DNA of 64,000 nucleotides. Source: Actinomycetes bacterium (GTDB lineage Bacteria > Actinomycetota > Coriobacteriia > Anaerosomatales > Anaerosomataceae). The stretch covers positions 1 to 64,000 of the forward strand of contig JALHJB010000013.1 of assembly GCA_022839745.1 (NCBI GenBank), given 5' to 3'. The position numbers and the translations under genes are program-made. Shown in pieces: positions 35,056-47,436 of the stretch. Below the pieces are notes generated by a model. The model searched no databases, was not told the origin of the DNA, and worked only from the letters and a program-made list of their open reading frames with translations. Each line of letters begins with the position of its first letter. The stretch's first letter is position 1.

Positions 35056-35499
35056 ATGTACACGCGGATCCTTGCGGTACTGCTCGCGCTGGCGCTCGGT
35101 GCCGTTCTTGTCGGCTGTGCGGCCGAGGCCCCTGACAGCAACGGCACGCCGGATGTCGGCGCCCCCGGAGACGCCGGCGGCGGTGCGGCGGGCCTGCGGC
35201 TCGCCAACGGCATCTACGACCAGGAGGACGGCAGCGTGATCGCGCTTGGCGTGCTCGAATGGGTCGATCTTGAGGGAGGCTTCTACGCGCTCACCGGTGC
35301 GCCGGAGTCCGAAGGTGGCGGCACCATCGCCGTCATCAACAACGCCGAGGAGTTCGCCGACGAACTTGAGGCACTGCTTGGCAAGACGGTGCAGGTCACG
35401 GGCGTCCGCTTCGATGGCGCGTCGATCCGGATGGCCGGCCCCGAGATCGTGATCGACTCGGTCGAGGAGATCAGCGACACACCGGGTGTGGCCGAGTAA
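35056..35499 (+). CDS. Small lipoprotein
   Basis: 147 aa from ATG 35056 (GAAGGTGG upstream). The signal and lipobox are LGAVLVGC (Cys21), followed by a Gly/Pro/Ala spacer and a ~100-residue beta-rich domain (GSVIALGVLEWVDLEGGFYALTG, KTVQVTGVRF). It resembles OB-fold-like secreted domains. The function is unknown. A terminator follows. Confidence 0.75.
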   Translation: MYTRILAVLLALALGAVLVGCAAEAPDSNGTPDVGAPGDAGGGAAGLRLANGIYDQEDGSVIALGVLEWVDLEGGFYALTGAPESEGGGTIAVINNAEEFADELEALLGKTVQVTGVRFDGASIRMAGPEIVIDSVEEISDTPGVAE

Positions 35500-35528
35500 C
35501 AGCAAACCCGTGCGGCATCCAGGCACAG

Positions 35529-35557
35529 AGGGCCCGGACATCCCCCGTCCGGGCCCT
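35529..35557. terminator. Terminator between lipoprotein and carB
   Basis: The 11-bp stem AGGGCCCGGAC/GTCCGGGCCCT with a 7-base loop lies between two converging genes. It can serve both strands; short T/A runs flank it. Confidence 0.75.
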
Positions 35558-35596
35558 TCGTATCGCGCGCATCGTGTGACGTGCGGGGCGCGGAGC

Positions 35597-38833
<3,237 letters not shown>

Positions 38834-38882
38834 GGCTACTCCTTTGTTTGGAACGCGATTCGATGCATTCTAACGCATGAAG

Positions 38883-39650
38883 CTACAGGCGCACCACAAT
38901 ACCGCGGCCCGCAAGGTACTCCTTCACCTGCGCGATCGTGAACGTGCGGAAGTGGAACACCGAGGCCGCGAGCAGCGCCGACGCATGACCCCGCGTCACA
39001 CCCTCATAGAAGTGTTCCAACTCACCGGCGCCGCCGGACGCGATCACCGGAAGTTCCACCGCATCCGCGATGGCGCGCGTGAAATCGAGATCGTACCCGC
39101 TGAGGGTGCCGTCACCATCCATGCTCGTGGGCAGCAACGTGCCCGCGCCGAGAGCCTCGCAGCGCACCGCCCACTCCACGCAGTCGATGCCGGTGCCCTT
39201 GCGTCCGCCGCTCACAACGACCTCGAAGCCGGACGGAAGCTCGCCGCTACGCCTGCCATCGATGGCCACCACGATGCGGTCGGACCCGTAGCGCTCGGCG
39301 GCCTCCGCGACCAGCTCAGGGCGCGCCACGGCGGCGCTGTTCATCGAGACCTTCGCCACGCCCGCCTCCAACAGCGCGTCGATGTCCGCCAGGCCGTTCA
39401 CGCCGCCGCCGACCGTGAGCGGCACGTCGCCGAGCGCGGCAGCCACGTCGCGCGCCCACTGGACCCTCGTGGTGCGCCCCTCCACGGTTGCGGCGATGTC
39501 GAGCATCGCCACCTCATCGGCACCCGCCTCACGGTAGTACGCGGCGTTGTCCACCGGATCGCCGGCGTCGCGGAGGTCGACGAAGTTGACGCCCTTCACG
39601 ACCCGGCCGTCCTTCATGTCCAGACACGGGATGATAGTGACGTGCTCCAC
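38883..39650 (-). CDS. hisF: Imidazole glycerol phosphate synthase, cyclase subunit
   Basis: 255 aa. The beta/alpha barrel has catalytic Asp11 (IIPCLDMKDGRVVKGV) and Asp131 (RIVVAIDGRR), plus phosphate loops VGGGVNGLADI and VIASGGAGELEHF. It closes the imidazole ring using ammonia from HisH. No other his gene is adjacent, and the 49-base gap to carB suggests independent expression. Confidence 0.95.
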   Translation of the reverse strand: MEHVTIIPCLDMKDGRVVKGVNFVDLRDAGDPVDNAAYYREAGADEVAMLDIAATVEGRTTRVQWARDVAAALGDVPLTVGGGVNGLADIDALLEAGVAKVSMNSAAVARPELVAEAAERYGSDRIVVAIDGRRSGELPSGFEVVVSGGRKGTGIDCVEWAVRCEALGAGTLLPTSMDGDGTLSGYDLDFTRAIADAVELPVIASGGAGELEHFYEGVTRGHASALLAASVFHFRTFTIAQVKEYLAGRGIVVRL

Positions 39651-39728
39651 GGTGACCCCTCATACAACGCCGACGGTTGTGCGCATTCTACCCCACGGGC
39701 CCGACACGCCCCGACTTCCGCGCCACTG

Positions 39729-39782
39729 TTGACACCTCAGTCATCGGGACGTGACCTTACGCCGTAAGTCTTACACTGTAAG
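39729..39782 (+). promoter_or_regulatory. Promoter with tandem TetR-type operators
   Basis: The -35 TTGACA is at 39729-39734. Two tandem palindromes follow: CTTACGCCGTAAG at 39756-39768 and CTTACACTGTAAG at 39770-39782. The CTTAC-N3-GTAAG form is typical of TetR operators and here covers the -10 region. It stands before a TetR gene that has lost its DNA-binding N-terminus. Confidence 0.65.
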
Positions 39783-39804
39783 GCACTGGGAACAGGGGGT
39801 CGTG

Positions 39805-40294
39805 ATGTTGAGGACGCACACCTGGCAGTTGATCGTGGTCACGGCTGTCACCGTTGCCAGTGTGGGATACATGGCGTACACGATCGCCCGGCCGCTCTCG
39901 CGTCCGGAGGTCGACGGCGCCGAAGGCCTCTCGATGCGCAAGCTCGCCGGGACGCTCGGCGTGGAAGCGATGACGCTCTACCACCACTTCCCCAACAAAG
40001 ACGCGATCCTCGACGGCGTGGTGGCGCGGGTCTGCGCGGAGATGCGGATGCCTGAACCGCTGCCTGAGGGGTGGATGGCTCTGACCGAGGAGATGTTCGT
40101 AGCGTTCCGGCGGGCGCTCGTGGAGCACCCGAACACCATCACACTGTTCGCGCGTCGGCCGCTCAACACCGCCGATGCCGCCGACTTCGTAGAGGCGCCG
40201 CTGTCGGTGCTCGCGATGAGCGGTCTCCCGGTTCGACGAGGAGACCTTCCGCGAGACGCTCGGGCACATCATGCGGGGCTGCACGCGCGCCTAG
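39805..40294 (+). pseudogene. Chimeric, frameshifted TetR regulator
   Basis: From ATG 39805 the first ~33 residues are a membrane-entry segment (MLRTHTWQLIVVTAVTVASVGYMAY). They are followed in frame by a TetR body missing the start of its helix-turn-helix: GLSMRKLAGTLGVEAMTLYHHFPNKDAILDGVVARV. Near 40230 the frame shifts by one base; the true end continues in another frame as FDEETFRETLGHIMRGCTRA and stops at 40292-40294. An internal deletion appears to have joined a transporter start to a regulator. It is not functional as a repressor. Confidence 0.75.
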
Positions 40295-40505
40295 GCCGCT
40301 GCCGCCTCGATCGAGGTTTCGGGCACGTCATCGCGCACGCTCCTGAAAATCTGGTCACTCCCTTGATCGAGAAGAGCGCTGCAAGCAGGTATCCCACCGG
40401 ATGCCGCCGCCACGCGAACACGGCGGTCGCGAACGCGATCGGCACGACGATGCCAGCGGTCAGCGCACGACAAGACACAGCAGCGCGATGCCCTTGAACG
40501 CGCGC
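40291..40505 (-). pseudogene. Membrane protein remnant with frameshifts
   Basis: Pieces of one hydrophobic protein lie in three frames: FKGIALLCLV, then ALTAGIVVPIAFATAVFAWRR with HPVGYLLAALFSIKGV, then IFRSVRDDVPETSIEAAAA ending at 40291. They read as the C-terminal two helices of a multi-helix membrane protein. At least two frameshifts separate the pieces. It touches the end of the TetR pseudogene. Confidence 0.6.
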
Positions 40506-40510
40506 CCGCA

Positions 40511-41014
40511 TCACACGCCCAGCTTTCCCATGACGTCGCGGACCCAGGCGTCCACCGCTTCGTAGTCGCGGAAGTCACCTTCGGGCGCCTTCATCGCCTT
40601 CATGATCAGTCGCTCGGGCAGTGAGAAGGCCTTGGGGTCGTTCATACCGGCGAACATGCCCACATCCACCGGCTCCACGCCCGACTCGGTGATGAGCGGA
40701 TCGGTGTAGGCGCGGACCTCATCGGTCTTCACGGGGTCGCTCGCTATCGTGAGACATGCGGTGAACAGCGCCACAGGCCGCTCCTTGAGTTCAGCGGCGT
40801 GCCCGATCAGCCACTGCTTTGCCGACGCGTGCCACATGCCAGCGCGCACGCCGCTCCCCACGATGACCGCGTCGTAGCCGCCAGGCTCGGGGTGCTCCTG
40901 CGCTGGCTTCACGTCCGCTGTCACGCCGGCCGCACTCAGCGTTGCGCCGATGCGCTCGGCGATGCCGGCCGTGCATCCCGACTTCGTACCGTAGACCACC
41001 AACACCGTGCTCAT
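40511..41014 (-). CDS. Flavodoxin-domain protein, HemG-like
   Basis: 167 aa. The flavodoxin start is MSTVLVVYGTKSGCTAGIAERIG with the FMN phosphate loop TKSGCT, then YDAVIVGSGVRAGMW and FTACLT. It is similar to the flavodoxin-type protoporphyrinogen oxidases and related menaquinone-linked proteins. It is probably co-transcribed with the truncated TetR gene four bases upstream, and may originally have been its target. Confidence 0.85.
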   Translation of the reverse strand: MSTVLVVYGTKSGCTAGIAERIGATLSAAGVTADVKPAQEHPEPGGYDAVIVGSGVRAGMWHASAKQWLIGHAAELKERPVALFTACLTIASDPVKTDEVRAYTDPLITESGVEPVDVGMFAGMNDPKAFSLPERLIMKAMKAPEGDFRDYEAVDAWVRDVMGKLGV

Positions 41015-41018
41015 CTCA

Positions 41019-41204
41019 TCACCCCTTCTCCGCTGAAGCTCCCAACCACAACAGATCGAACAGCTGCTCGATACCCGAATCAGCGCTTACATCCACGGAC
41101 CCCTCGCCGAGTCCGAGGACCCTGCGCATGATCACGTAGCTGGAGGTGAGGCCAAAGAACGCCTCGGCCATCACGCGAGGATTGATGTCGGCTGCGGCGC
41201 TCAT
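41019..41204 (-). pseudogene. TetR regulator reduced to its C-terminus
   Basis: 61 aa with a good ribosome site (GGGGAGGGAG). The sequence AEAFFGLTSSYVIMRRVLGLGEG and EQLFDLLWLG is the last helix pair of a TetR-family ligand domain, which normally lies ~130 residues in. The DNA-binding half is gone. The short start MSAAAD directly abuts the tail, so this looks like an in-frame internal deletion that kept promoter, start and end. The original family length is ~190 aa. Confidence 0.6.
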
Positions 41205-41226
41205 CTGGTCTCCCTCCCCTCATGAT

Positions 41227-41250
41227 GAATGCAAGTGCTTGCTTGCATTC
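41227..41250. promoter_or_regulatory. Palindromic operator, TetR type
   Basis: GAATGCAAG and CTTGCATTC form a perfect 9-bp inverted repeat with a 6-base centre. It is about 23 bases upstream of the truncated TetR gene and A/T-rich in a G/C-rich setting. It is likely the operator that the intact regulator once bound. Confidence 0.65.
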
Positions 41251-41406
41251 GGGAGAGCGATGGCACCGATGTCAAGAGGTGACCGACTCTGCGATGACGC
41301 GCGGACGGGAGAGGGCGGGGCGGAGGAGCAAGACGGCGGGACGGGACGGCCGCGCAGGGCGGCCGAGCGGAGCGGCCGGGCAGGGCGGCCCGCGCACGAG
41401 ACCCGC

Positions 41407-42798
41407 CTACGCCGTGATGACCTCGTACTCGGCATCGGTGTCCCACGCCGTGGGCGGCGGTTCGGTCTCCATCCGGTGGAACAGATGGCGGAACCACAGG
41501 ACGCCGATCACTCCGGTGAGCGCATTGCCGATGAAAGCCGCCCACCATACGCCGTTCAGGCCGAGCAGAACCGAACCCGCGTAGGCGAGCGGTACGTACA
41601 GCACGAACATGCGTATCGCCGAAAGCACCATCGAGCGCATGGCTCGATGCAGTGCGTTGAATGCGTTCAGTGTGGTCACGAGCATGCCCAGGAACGCGTA
41701 GCTCGGGAAGACGATCGCCATGAACGACATCACCACATCGATGACCTCAGGTGAGTCATTGAAGATCATCGCCGCCTGCCTGCCGACCACCAACGACAGC
41801 AGCCACACGACCGTGCCCCAGCCAGCGGTCATGACGAGCGCCGTCTTGATCGCCCGGCTCACGCGCGCCTTCTTGCCCGCCCCCCAGTTCTGTCCCACGA
41901 ACGGCACAAGCGCCGCTCCAATGGCATTGATCACCATCACGGCGAACGACTCGAGCCGGGTCGCCACACCAAAGCCGGCAACGGCCGCTACACCGTAGCC
42001 CGCCACGATGGCCGTGATCAACGCTGTGGAGATCGGCGCGATCAACTGGGTGATGGCCGCCGGCAGACCCACCTTGAGCACCCGCCGCCAGGCCGCCAGC
42101 ACCTCGGTGAACGTCATCTGAACGCGCACCAGGATGCCGCGCCGGTTCAGCACGATCAGCGCGACCACCATGGCGCATGCCTGCGAGAAGACGGTCGCGA
42201 TCGCAGCGCCTCGCATGCCCATCGCCGGCACGGGGCCCCACCCGAAGATGAGCAGCGGATCGAGGACCGCATTCACGCCGAGGACGGTGAGCATGATCTT
42301 GGCGGGGGTCTGAGTGTCGCCGGTCGCCCGCAGGCTGCTGTTGCCGTTCTGCGGTATCACGATGAAGGGCAGTCCGAAGAACCACACCGACATGTACTCA
42401 AGCACGTGTTCGAGCACCCGCCCCTCGGCACCGAGAGCAACAAAGAGCGTCCGGCCGCCCAGGAGTCCGGCGATCGCCATCGTGCTCGAGACCGCGAAGC
42501 CAAGCAGCAACGACGCGAGCGCGACACGACGCACGCCCTCGGTGTCGCGCCTGCCGATCGCCTGCGAGACCACCGCGGTCGTGCCCACGCCGATGCCGAG
42601 GCTGATCGAGTTCACGGCCATGACCACGGGAAGGGTGAAACCCATGGCGGCGAGCGGCTCGGTGCCAAGGCGCCCGAGGTAGAAGGTGTCGACGATATTG
42701 AAGCCGACCATGGCGAACATCGCCACGACCATCGGTGCGCTCAGCTTCATGAGCGTGCGCGCCACTGGCCCCTCGGTCAGACGTGCCTCGTGCTGCAT
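41407..42798 (-). CDS. MATE family efflux pump
   Basis: 463 aa from ATG 42798 (GAGAGG upstream). Twelve membrane helices in two related halves. Conserved spots include LSAPMVVAMFAMVGFNIVDTFYLGRLGTEPLAAMGF and QNGNSSLRATGDTQTPAK. It exports drugs or metabolites against Na+ or H+. The truncated TetR upstream of the flavodoxin gene may once have controlled this region. Confidence 0.92.
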   Translation of the reverse strand: MQHEARLTEGPVARTLMKLSAPMVVAMFAMVGFNIVDTFYLGRLGTEPLAAMGFTLPVVMAVNSISLGIGVGTTAVVSQAIGRRDTEGVRRVALASLLLGFAVSSTMAIAGLLGGRTLFVALGAEGRVLEHVLEYMSVWFFGLPFIVIPQNGNSSLRATGDTQTPAKIMLTVLGVNAVLDPLLIFGWGPVPAMGMRGAAIATVFSQACAMVVALIVLNRRGILVRVQMTFTEVLAAWRRVLKVGLPAAITQLIAPISTALITAIVAGYGVAAVAGFGVATRLESFAVMVINAIGAALVPFVGQNWGAGKKARVSRAIKTALVMTAGWGTVVWLLSLVVGRQAAMIFNDSPEVIDVVMSFMAIVFPSYAFLGMLVTTLNAFNALHRAMRSMVLSAIRMFVLYVPLAYAGSVLLGLNGVWWAAFIGNALTGVIGVLWFRHLFHRMETEPPPTAWDTDAEYEVITA

Positions 42799-42921
42799 GC
42801 CGCATACCTCTCGATCTGCCACCCCAACGCACTGGCGATCGGTCGGAGTCACGGGCGGACACAGGTACCGCAATCTACGCTTCATGTCCCAGGCGTGCAA
42901 CCCGGTGACGACCGGCCCCGA

Positions 42922-43551
42922 TCAGATGGTACGGCAGACCGGCGAGTAGCGCTCCACGAAGAGTCCGCGCCACGGCTTCACCCTGGCTCCGATGTGCTCG
43001 AGCACCGGCGCGTGCGGGTCCATCGGCACCTCGAGCGTCACGTCGTCCCGGCGTGGGTGGTTGGGATCGTAGATCCAAAGGGTCGCACGCTCCTCGTCGA
43101 ACCGCGCGGCATAGGCGAGCACCTGGTGGTTGCGCGCCATGTGCGTGAGGCCGATGCCGCTGACCAGCCCGAGTGGAGCGGGACGCCCCACACGGAGCGA
43201 ATCGAAGACCGCGAGCAATTCCCGGCGCGTCGCAATACCCACGCCCAGGGCGCTCGAAGACGGCAGATAGGTGAACCGCACGAACTTCCAGAGGTTGCCG
43301 CCGAGGCCAACCGCCACGCTCTGCATCTGGCGTCTCCAGATCGACCGCGCGAGTGGGCTGTCATGCGCGGGAAGCGAGGCGCTCCTCGACTCATCGGAGA
43401 GTGGCGATCCCGCGAGAAACGCGTCGAGCGCGGCGAACACCATGCCCCCGCACCGGCCGCGCGATGTGATGACACCGAGGAGCAGATCGCGCCAACTGTT
43501 GGCGAAGCCGAAACCGTGCTTCGATGGTCGGAAGCCCGTGTCGAGATGCAT
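42922..43551 (-). CDS. Papain-like (C39-type) domain protein
   Basis: 209 aa. A possible cysteine-peptidase triad is visible: Cys in SRGRCGGMVFAALDAF (~35), His in ARNHQVLAYAARF (~147) and Asp/Asn in IYDPNHPRRDD (~165). No signal peptide or membrane helix is seen. The N-terminus PSKHGFGFANSW is characteristic of this uncharacterised group. Activity is inferred, and the role is unknown. Confidence 0.6.
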   Translation of the reverse strand: MHLDTGFRPSKHGFGFANSWRDLLLGVITSRGRCGGMVFAALDAFLAGSPLSDESRSASLPAHDSPLARSIWRRQMQSVAVGLGGNLWKFVRFTYLPSSSALGVGIATRRELLAVFDSLRVGRPAPLGLVSGIGLTHMARNHQVLAYAARFDEERATLWIYDPNHPRRDDVTLEVPMDPHAPVLEHIGARVKPWRGLFVERYSPVCRTI

Positions 43552-43606
43552 CCTGGCCGCCCGTCGTGTGGGGTGCGTGTGGGTCCGATGATACCGTCTG
43601 GAGCCC

Positions 43607-44455
43607 CTACAGGCTGAACTCCCCGCGCGCCACCACGCGCGCTGAGCCGCCGACCTCCACCCTCGTGATCTCGTCGCCCTCCCCCTCGGCGCGCGCGTAG
43701 AGCGTGCTCGGACGGTTCACCTCGGCGCCCTGCGAGATGGTGATCTCGTCGCCCCATGCGATCAGCCCATGCCGCGCCAGGTGTACCGCCAGCGGACCCG
43801 CCGCCGAACCGGTGGCCGGATCCTCGATCACGCCGAGCTCCGGCCCGAACATCCGCGCCTTCACGCGCGTGCCCTCGGCTGCGAAGACGGCCACCCCGGT
43901 GGGCCCCACAAGCGAGCCGATCGCGGCGATGTCGGGTGCGAGTGCGGCCACCTCGGCTTCGGTCTCAAGCATCACGTAGATGTGCGGCGTTCCATTGTCG
44001 TAGCGCTCCACGGGCAGCAGCGAGCCCGCCACGCCCAGCGCGGCGAAGAGCCGCTCCGTGTCCGCGTACGGCTCGATCGTGGGGATCGGCTGCTCCATAC
44101 GACCGGAGACGATCTCGGCGCCCTCACGCTCGAGCGCCACCGGCACCGTGCCGCGCGCGGTCTCAAGCGTGATGATGACCTTCTGCAGCGGCCCGGCGAG
44201 CACGAAGGCGGTGCCGAGGGTGGGGTGGCCCGCAAAGGGCAACTCGCGCACCGGCGTGAAGATACGCATACGCACGTCACCGTCGGCTTCGGGAGGCAGC
44301 ACGAACGTGGTCTCGGAAAAGTGCAGCTCGCGGGCGAGCATGAGCATCTCGTGGTCCGACAGGCCGGTGGCGTTGGTGAACACGCCGAGCTGGTTGCCGG
44401 TGAACGGCGTGTCGGTGAACACGTCGACAATGACGAAGCGGTAGGTGCGCGGCAT
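43607..44455 (-). CDS. PhzF family isomerase-like protein
   Basis: 282 aa from ATG 44455 (GAAGGGA upstream). The start YRFVIVDVFTDTPFTGNQLGVF, then REL(H)FSETTFVLPP with the catalytic-region Glu, LPFAGHPTLGTAFVL, and EDPATGSAAGPLAVHL mark the PhzF/diaminopimelate epimerase fold. PhzF proper isomerises a phenazine precursor; most relatives have unknown substrates, and no phenazine genes are here. Confidence 0.9.
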   Translation of the reverse strand: MPRTYRFVIVDVFTDTPFTGNQLGVFTNATGLSDHEMLMLARELHFSETTFVLPPEADGDVRMRIFTPVRELPFAGHPTLGTAFVLAGPLQKVIITLETARGTVPVALEREGAEIVSGRMEQPIPTIEPYADTERLFAALGVAGSLLPVERYDNGTPHIYVMLETEAEVAALAPDIAAIGSLVGPTGVAVFAAEGTRVKARMFGPELGVIEDPATGSAAGPLAVHLARHGLIAWGDEITISQGAEVNRPSTLYARAEGEGDEITRVEVGGSARVVARGEFSL

Positions 44456-44583
44456 AGCGGGTCCCTTCGGAGGGGATACACGAACAACGGTGGTGTGGCG
44501 GGCTGATCTTGCATCTGATGATATCGAGTCATGCAAGATGAGGACGCTGAACCTGTGTGCGCCGCCCGAGCGACGAGTTCGTG

Positions 44584-44970
44584 ATGAGCTGGTACGAGGA
44601 ACTCGCCAAGCCCCCCTGGGCTCCGCCAGCGCCTGTCTTCGGCATCGTGTGGAGCATCCTGTACCCGATCATCATCATCGCGTACGGGTACGTCGTCTAT
44701 CGTGTCGTGCGCGGTGAGGTCCCGATGACGCTGCTGGCGCCGATACTCATCAACGCAGCGGCCAACGTCGCGTTCACCCCGATCCAGATCGGGCTGCGCA
44801 ACCTCTGGCTCGCCGAGGTCGACATCATCATGGTGCTCGTGACGATCGTGTGGTCGATGGTCGCGATCAGGCCGCACGCGCAGTGGGCAGCCCTTGCCCT
44901 CTCGCCGTACCTGGTCTGGATGATGATCGCAACCGCGCTGCAATCGAGCATCACGTGGCTTGATCGCTAG
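44584..44970 (+). CDS. TspO/MBR family membrane protein
   Basis: 128 aa from ATG 44584; upstream starts in frame lack homology. Five membrane helices. The family opening reads SWYEELAKPPWAPPAPVFGIVWSILYP, then NAAANVAFTPIQIGLRNLWLAEVDI. TspO proteins bind porphyrins and tryptophan-derived ligands and respond to stress. This copy lies near a HemG-like flavodoxin gene. Confidence 0.88.
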   Translation: MSWYEELAKPPWAPPAPVFGIVWSILYPIIIIAYGYVVYRVVRGEVPMTLLAPILINAAANVAFTPIQIGLRNLWLAEVDIIMVLVTIVWSMVAIRPHAQWAALALSPYLVWMMIATALQSSITWLDR

Positions 44971-45016
44971 ACGTTAAGCGCCTCGGCCTTGAGCCGCCAC
45001 GCCACGACGTGCTTGA

Positions 45017-45562
45017 TCACCGCTGCTCCTCCAGCCACTGCGCCAGCTTCTCCAGGTACAGATCGAGACGTTCCAATGCGCCCGGATCGACGACAAGCCC
45101 GTTCTCGCCGACCATCCGCGCCGCGAACGACAACGTCATCTCAGCCACGCTGAACACGGGAGCGTCGAAGAAGTACCACATCTGGCGCCACGCCAGTTGC
45201 GCCCTGAGGCTCCCGGCGTAACCGGTGCTTGCGCCCATCAGGGCCATCGGGCGATGCCGTAGCGTCAGGTCGCCGAAGGGGCGCGAGAGCCAGTCCACCG
45301 CGTTCTTGAGCACGCCGGGCACGCCGTGGTTGTACTCGGGGGTCACGAGCATGACGCAGTCCGCTGAGGAGACGAGTTCCTTGGCTGCGACGACCGGTGC
45401 CGGGAGGTTCGACTCGAGTTCCTGGCTGAACGCCGGGAATCCCTCGATCGACACCTGCACGATGTGGAGCCCGAAGCGTTCCCCTCGCACTATGGCGGTC
45501 TCGAGCAACGCCTGGTTGTACGAACCGGGTCGCAGGGACCCACATAGGGCAGCGATATCCAT
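45017..45562 (-). CDS. NAD(P)H-dependent FMN reductase
   Basis: 181 aa from ATG 45562 (AAGGAGG upstream). The flavodoxin-like fold carries the FMN loop GSLRPGSYNQAL, VMLVTPEYNHGVPGVLKNAVDWL and MGASTGYAGSLRAQ. It is related to the chromate/azo reductase (SsuE/YieF) group. It supplies reduced flavin or reduces quinones. It is divergent from the SulP gene. Confidence 0.92.
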   Translation of the reverse strand: MDIAALCGSLRPGSYNQALLETAIVRGERFGLHIVQVSIEGFPAFSQELESNLPAPVVAAKELVSSADCVMLVTPEYNHGVPGVLKNAVDWLSRPFGDLTLRHRPMALMGASTGYAGSLRAQLAWRQMWYFFDAPVFSVAEMTLSFAARMVGENGLVVDPGALERLDLYLEKLAQWLEEQR

Positions 45563-45681
45563 CGGAACCTCCTTGGTCCCCATCACGATAGCACCCGGCG
45601 CTGTCAGACGGCCGTAACCCACAGAACCCATCGCGTAGTGATAACGTTGGAATCCGTCAATCCCCTGAACGAAGGTCCTTG

Positions 45682-47325
45682 ATGAAGCCTGCCATAGTAG
45701 AAGCACACAGCGCCGGACTCCTGCGCAAGCGCAACTGGCTACCCAACGCCGCCGCCGGCGTGGTCGTGGGAGTGGTGGCGATCCCGCTGGCTATGGCGTT
45801 CGCCATCGCTGCCGGAGCCAAGCCCGAGCAGGGTCTCTACACGGCGATCGTCGCCGGTCTCATCGTCACCCTGTTCGGCGGCAGCCGGGTGCAGATAGCG
45901 GGTCCCACGGGAGCGTTCGCGGTGCTGCTCGCGGGCGTGACCGCGCACTACGGCCTCGGCGGTCTGCAGGTTGTGACCCTGCTCGCGGGCGCCATCCTCG
46001 TGGTCTTCGGTCTTGCGCGTCTCGGCAGCGTGATCAAGTTCATCCCTGAGTCGGTCATCCTCGGCTTCACGGCCGGTATCGCCGTGGTGATCTGGATCGG
46101 GCAGTGGCCCAACTTCTTCGGACTCCCCGCCACTACGAGCGAGCACTTCGGCGGCAAGCTCGTCGAGATGCTCGGCGCCCTGCCTTCGCTCGACGTCGCG
46201 ACGACGCTTCTGGGCGTCATCAGCGTGATCGTGATCGCGCTCTGGCCGAAGGTACCGGTTCTGGGCAAGATCCCGGGCCCGCTGGTGGCCCTCGTGGGCG
46301 GCACCGTGTTCGTGGCCATCGCCCACCCCGAGGGCGTGGCGACCATCGGCTCGGCGTTCGGCGGTCTGCCGAGGGGCCTACCCACGCTCACGCTCCCCGA
46401 CTTCATCTGGAGCGACCTGCCGGACCTCGTGCGCCCCGCGTTCGCGATCGCGCTCCTCGGCGCCATCGAATCGCTGCTTTCGGCAACGGTCGCCGACGGC
46501 ATGACCGGCACGAAGCACGACTCCAACCAGGAGCTCCTCGGCCAGGGTGCCGCCAACATCGCAGCATCGTTCTTCGGCGGGTTTGCCGCCACAGGAGCCA
46601 TCGCCCGCACCGCCACCAACATCCGCCACGGCGGAGACAGCCCGATCGCCGGCATCTTCCACGTGCTCACGGTGGTGCTCGTCCTGGTGGTGCTCGCACC
46701 GCTCGCAACATACGTACCGCTCGCCACGCTCGCGGCCATCCTGTTCGTGGTGGCATTCAACATGAGCGAGGCCGGTCGCATCGTGAGAATCGCACGACGT
46801 GCGCCGCGATCCGACGTCGCTGTTATGGTGATCACGCTCGCACTCACGGTCTTCGCCGACCTCGTGATCGCCGTGGAGGTGGGCGTGATCCTCGCGCTGC
46901 TCAACTTCTTCCGGCGCATGACGGCAGCCGTGGGCGTATCCGAGCTCGAAACCGATTCGGGTTCAGACATCGAGCAGGTCCCCGCCTTCAAAGACGTGCT
47001 CGTCTTCACCATCGATGGTCCGTTCTTTTTCGGCGCTGTGGACCAGTTCGAGTCTGCCCTGCTGCACACCAATACCGAGCCGAGAGCGGTGGTTGTGAGC
47101 ATGGAGAACGTGCCGTTCATCGATCTCACGGCGCTCGCGAGCCTCCAGGACACGATCGAGCAGCTCCGCAAACACGAGGTGACGGTGGCGCTGTGCTGCA
47201 CCAAACCAAAGGTGGCCGAGCGCATAGAGAAGGCGGGAATCGCCGAGGGCTTGCCGCTTCCGGCAACGGCCTCGCTTGAGGAGGCACTGCGCGCGGTTGG
47301 ACATCGGACCGGCGTCAGCGGATAG
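45682..47325 (+). CDS. SulP family anion transporter with STAS domain
   Basis: 547 aa. About 12 membrane segments; SulP blocks include NAAAGVVVGVVAIPLAMAFAIA, VQIAGPTGAFAVLL, LGFTAGIAVVIWIGQ and ATGAIARTATNIRHGG. The C-terminal ~110 residues are a STAS domain (VLVFTIDGPFFFGAVDQFE, then DLTALASLQDTIEQL). It takes up sulfate, bicarbonate or a related anion; which one cannot be told. Confidence 0.92.
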   Translation: MKPAIVEAHSAGLLRKRNWLPNAAAGVVVGVVAIPLAMAFAIAAGAKPEQGLYTAIVAGLIVTLFGGSRVQIAGPTGAFAVLLAGVTAHYGLGGLQVVTLLAGAILVVFGLARLGSVIKFIPESVILGFTAGIAVVIWIGQWPNFFGLPATTSEHFGGKLVEMLGALPSLDVATTLLGVISVIVIALWPKVPVLGKIPGPLVALVGGTVFVAIAHPEGVATIGSAFGGLPRGLPTLTLPDFIWSDLPDLVRPAFAIALLGAIESLLSATVADGMTGTKHDSNQELLGQGAANIAASFFGGFAATGAIARTATNIRHGGDSPIAGIFHVLTVVLVLVVLAPLATYVPLATLAAILFVVAFNMSEAGRIVRIARRAPRSDVAVMVITLALTVFADLVIAVEVGVILALLNFFRRMTAAVGVSELETDSGSDIEQVPAFKDVLVFTIDGPFFFGAVDQFESALLHTNTEPRAVVVSMENVPFIDLTALASLQDTIEQLRKHEVTVALCCTKPKVAERIEKAGIAEGLPLPATASLEEALRAVGHRTGVSG

Positions 47326-47345
47326 GCTACCGGCGTCGGCCGCCG

Positions 47346-47374
47346 CCGACACGTCGGGCGGGGTGCGGTAGAAT
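47346..47374 (+). promoter_or_regulatory. Promoter of the rubrerythrin gene
   Basis: CCGACA at 47346-47351 and TAGAAT at 47369-47374, with a 17-base spacer, lie about 60 bases ahead of the start codon. Confidence 0.5.
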
Positions 47375-47436
47375 GAGGTTTCGGCCGATTCGCTATCAGC
47401 CGCATCGACAATGGCCCCGACCGAAAGGAGCCCGCT

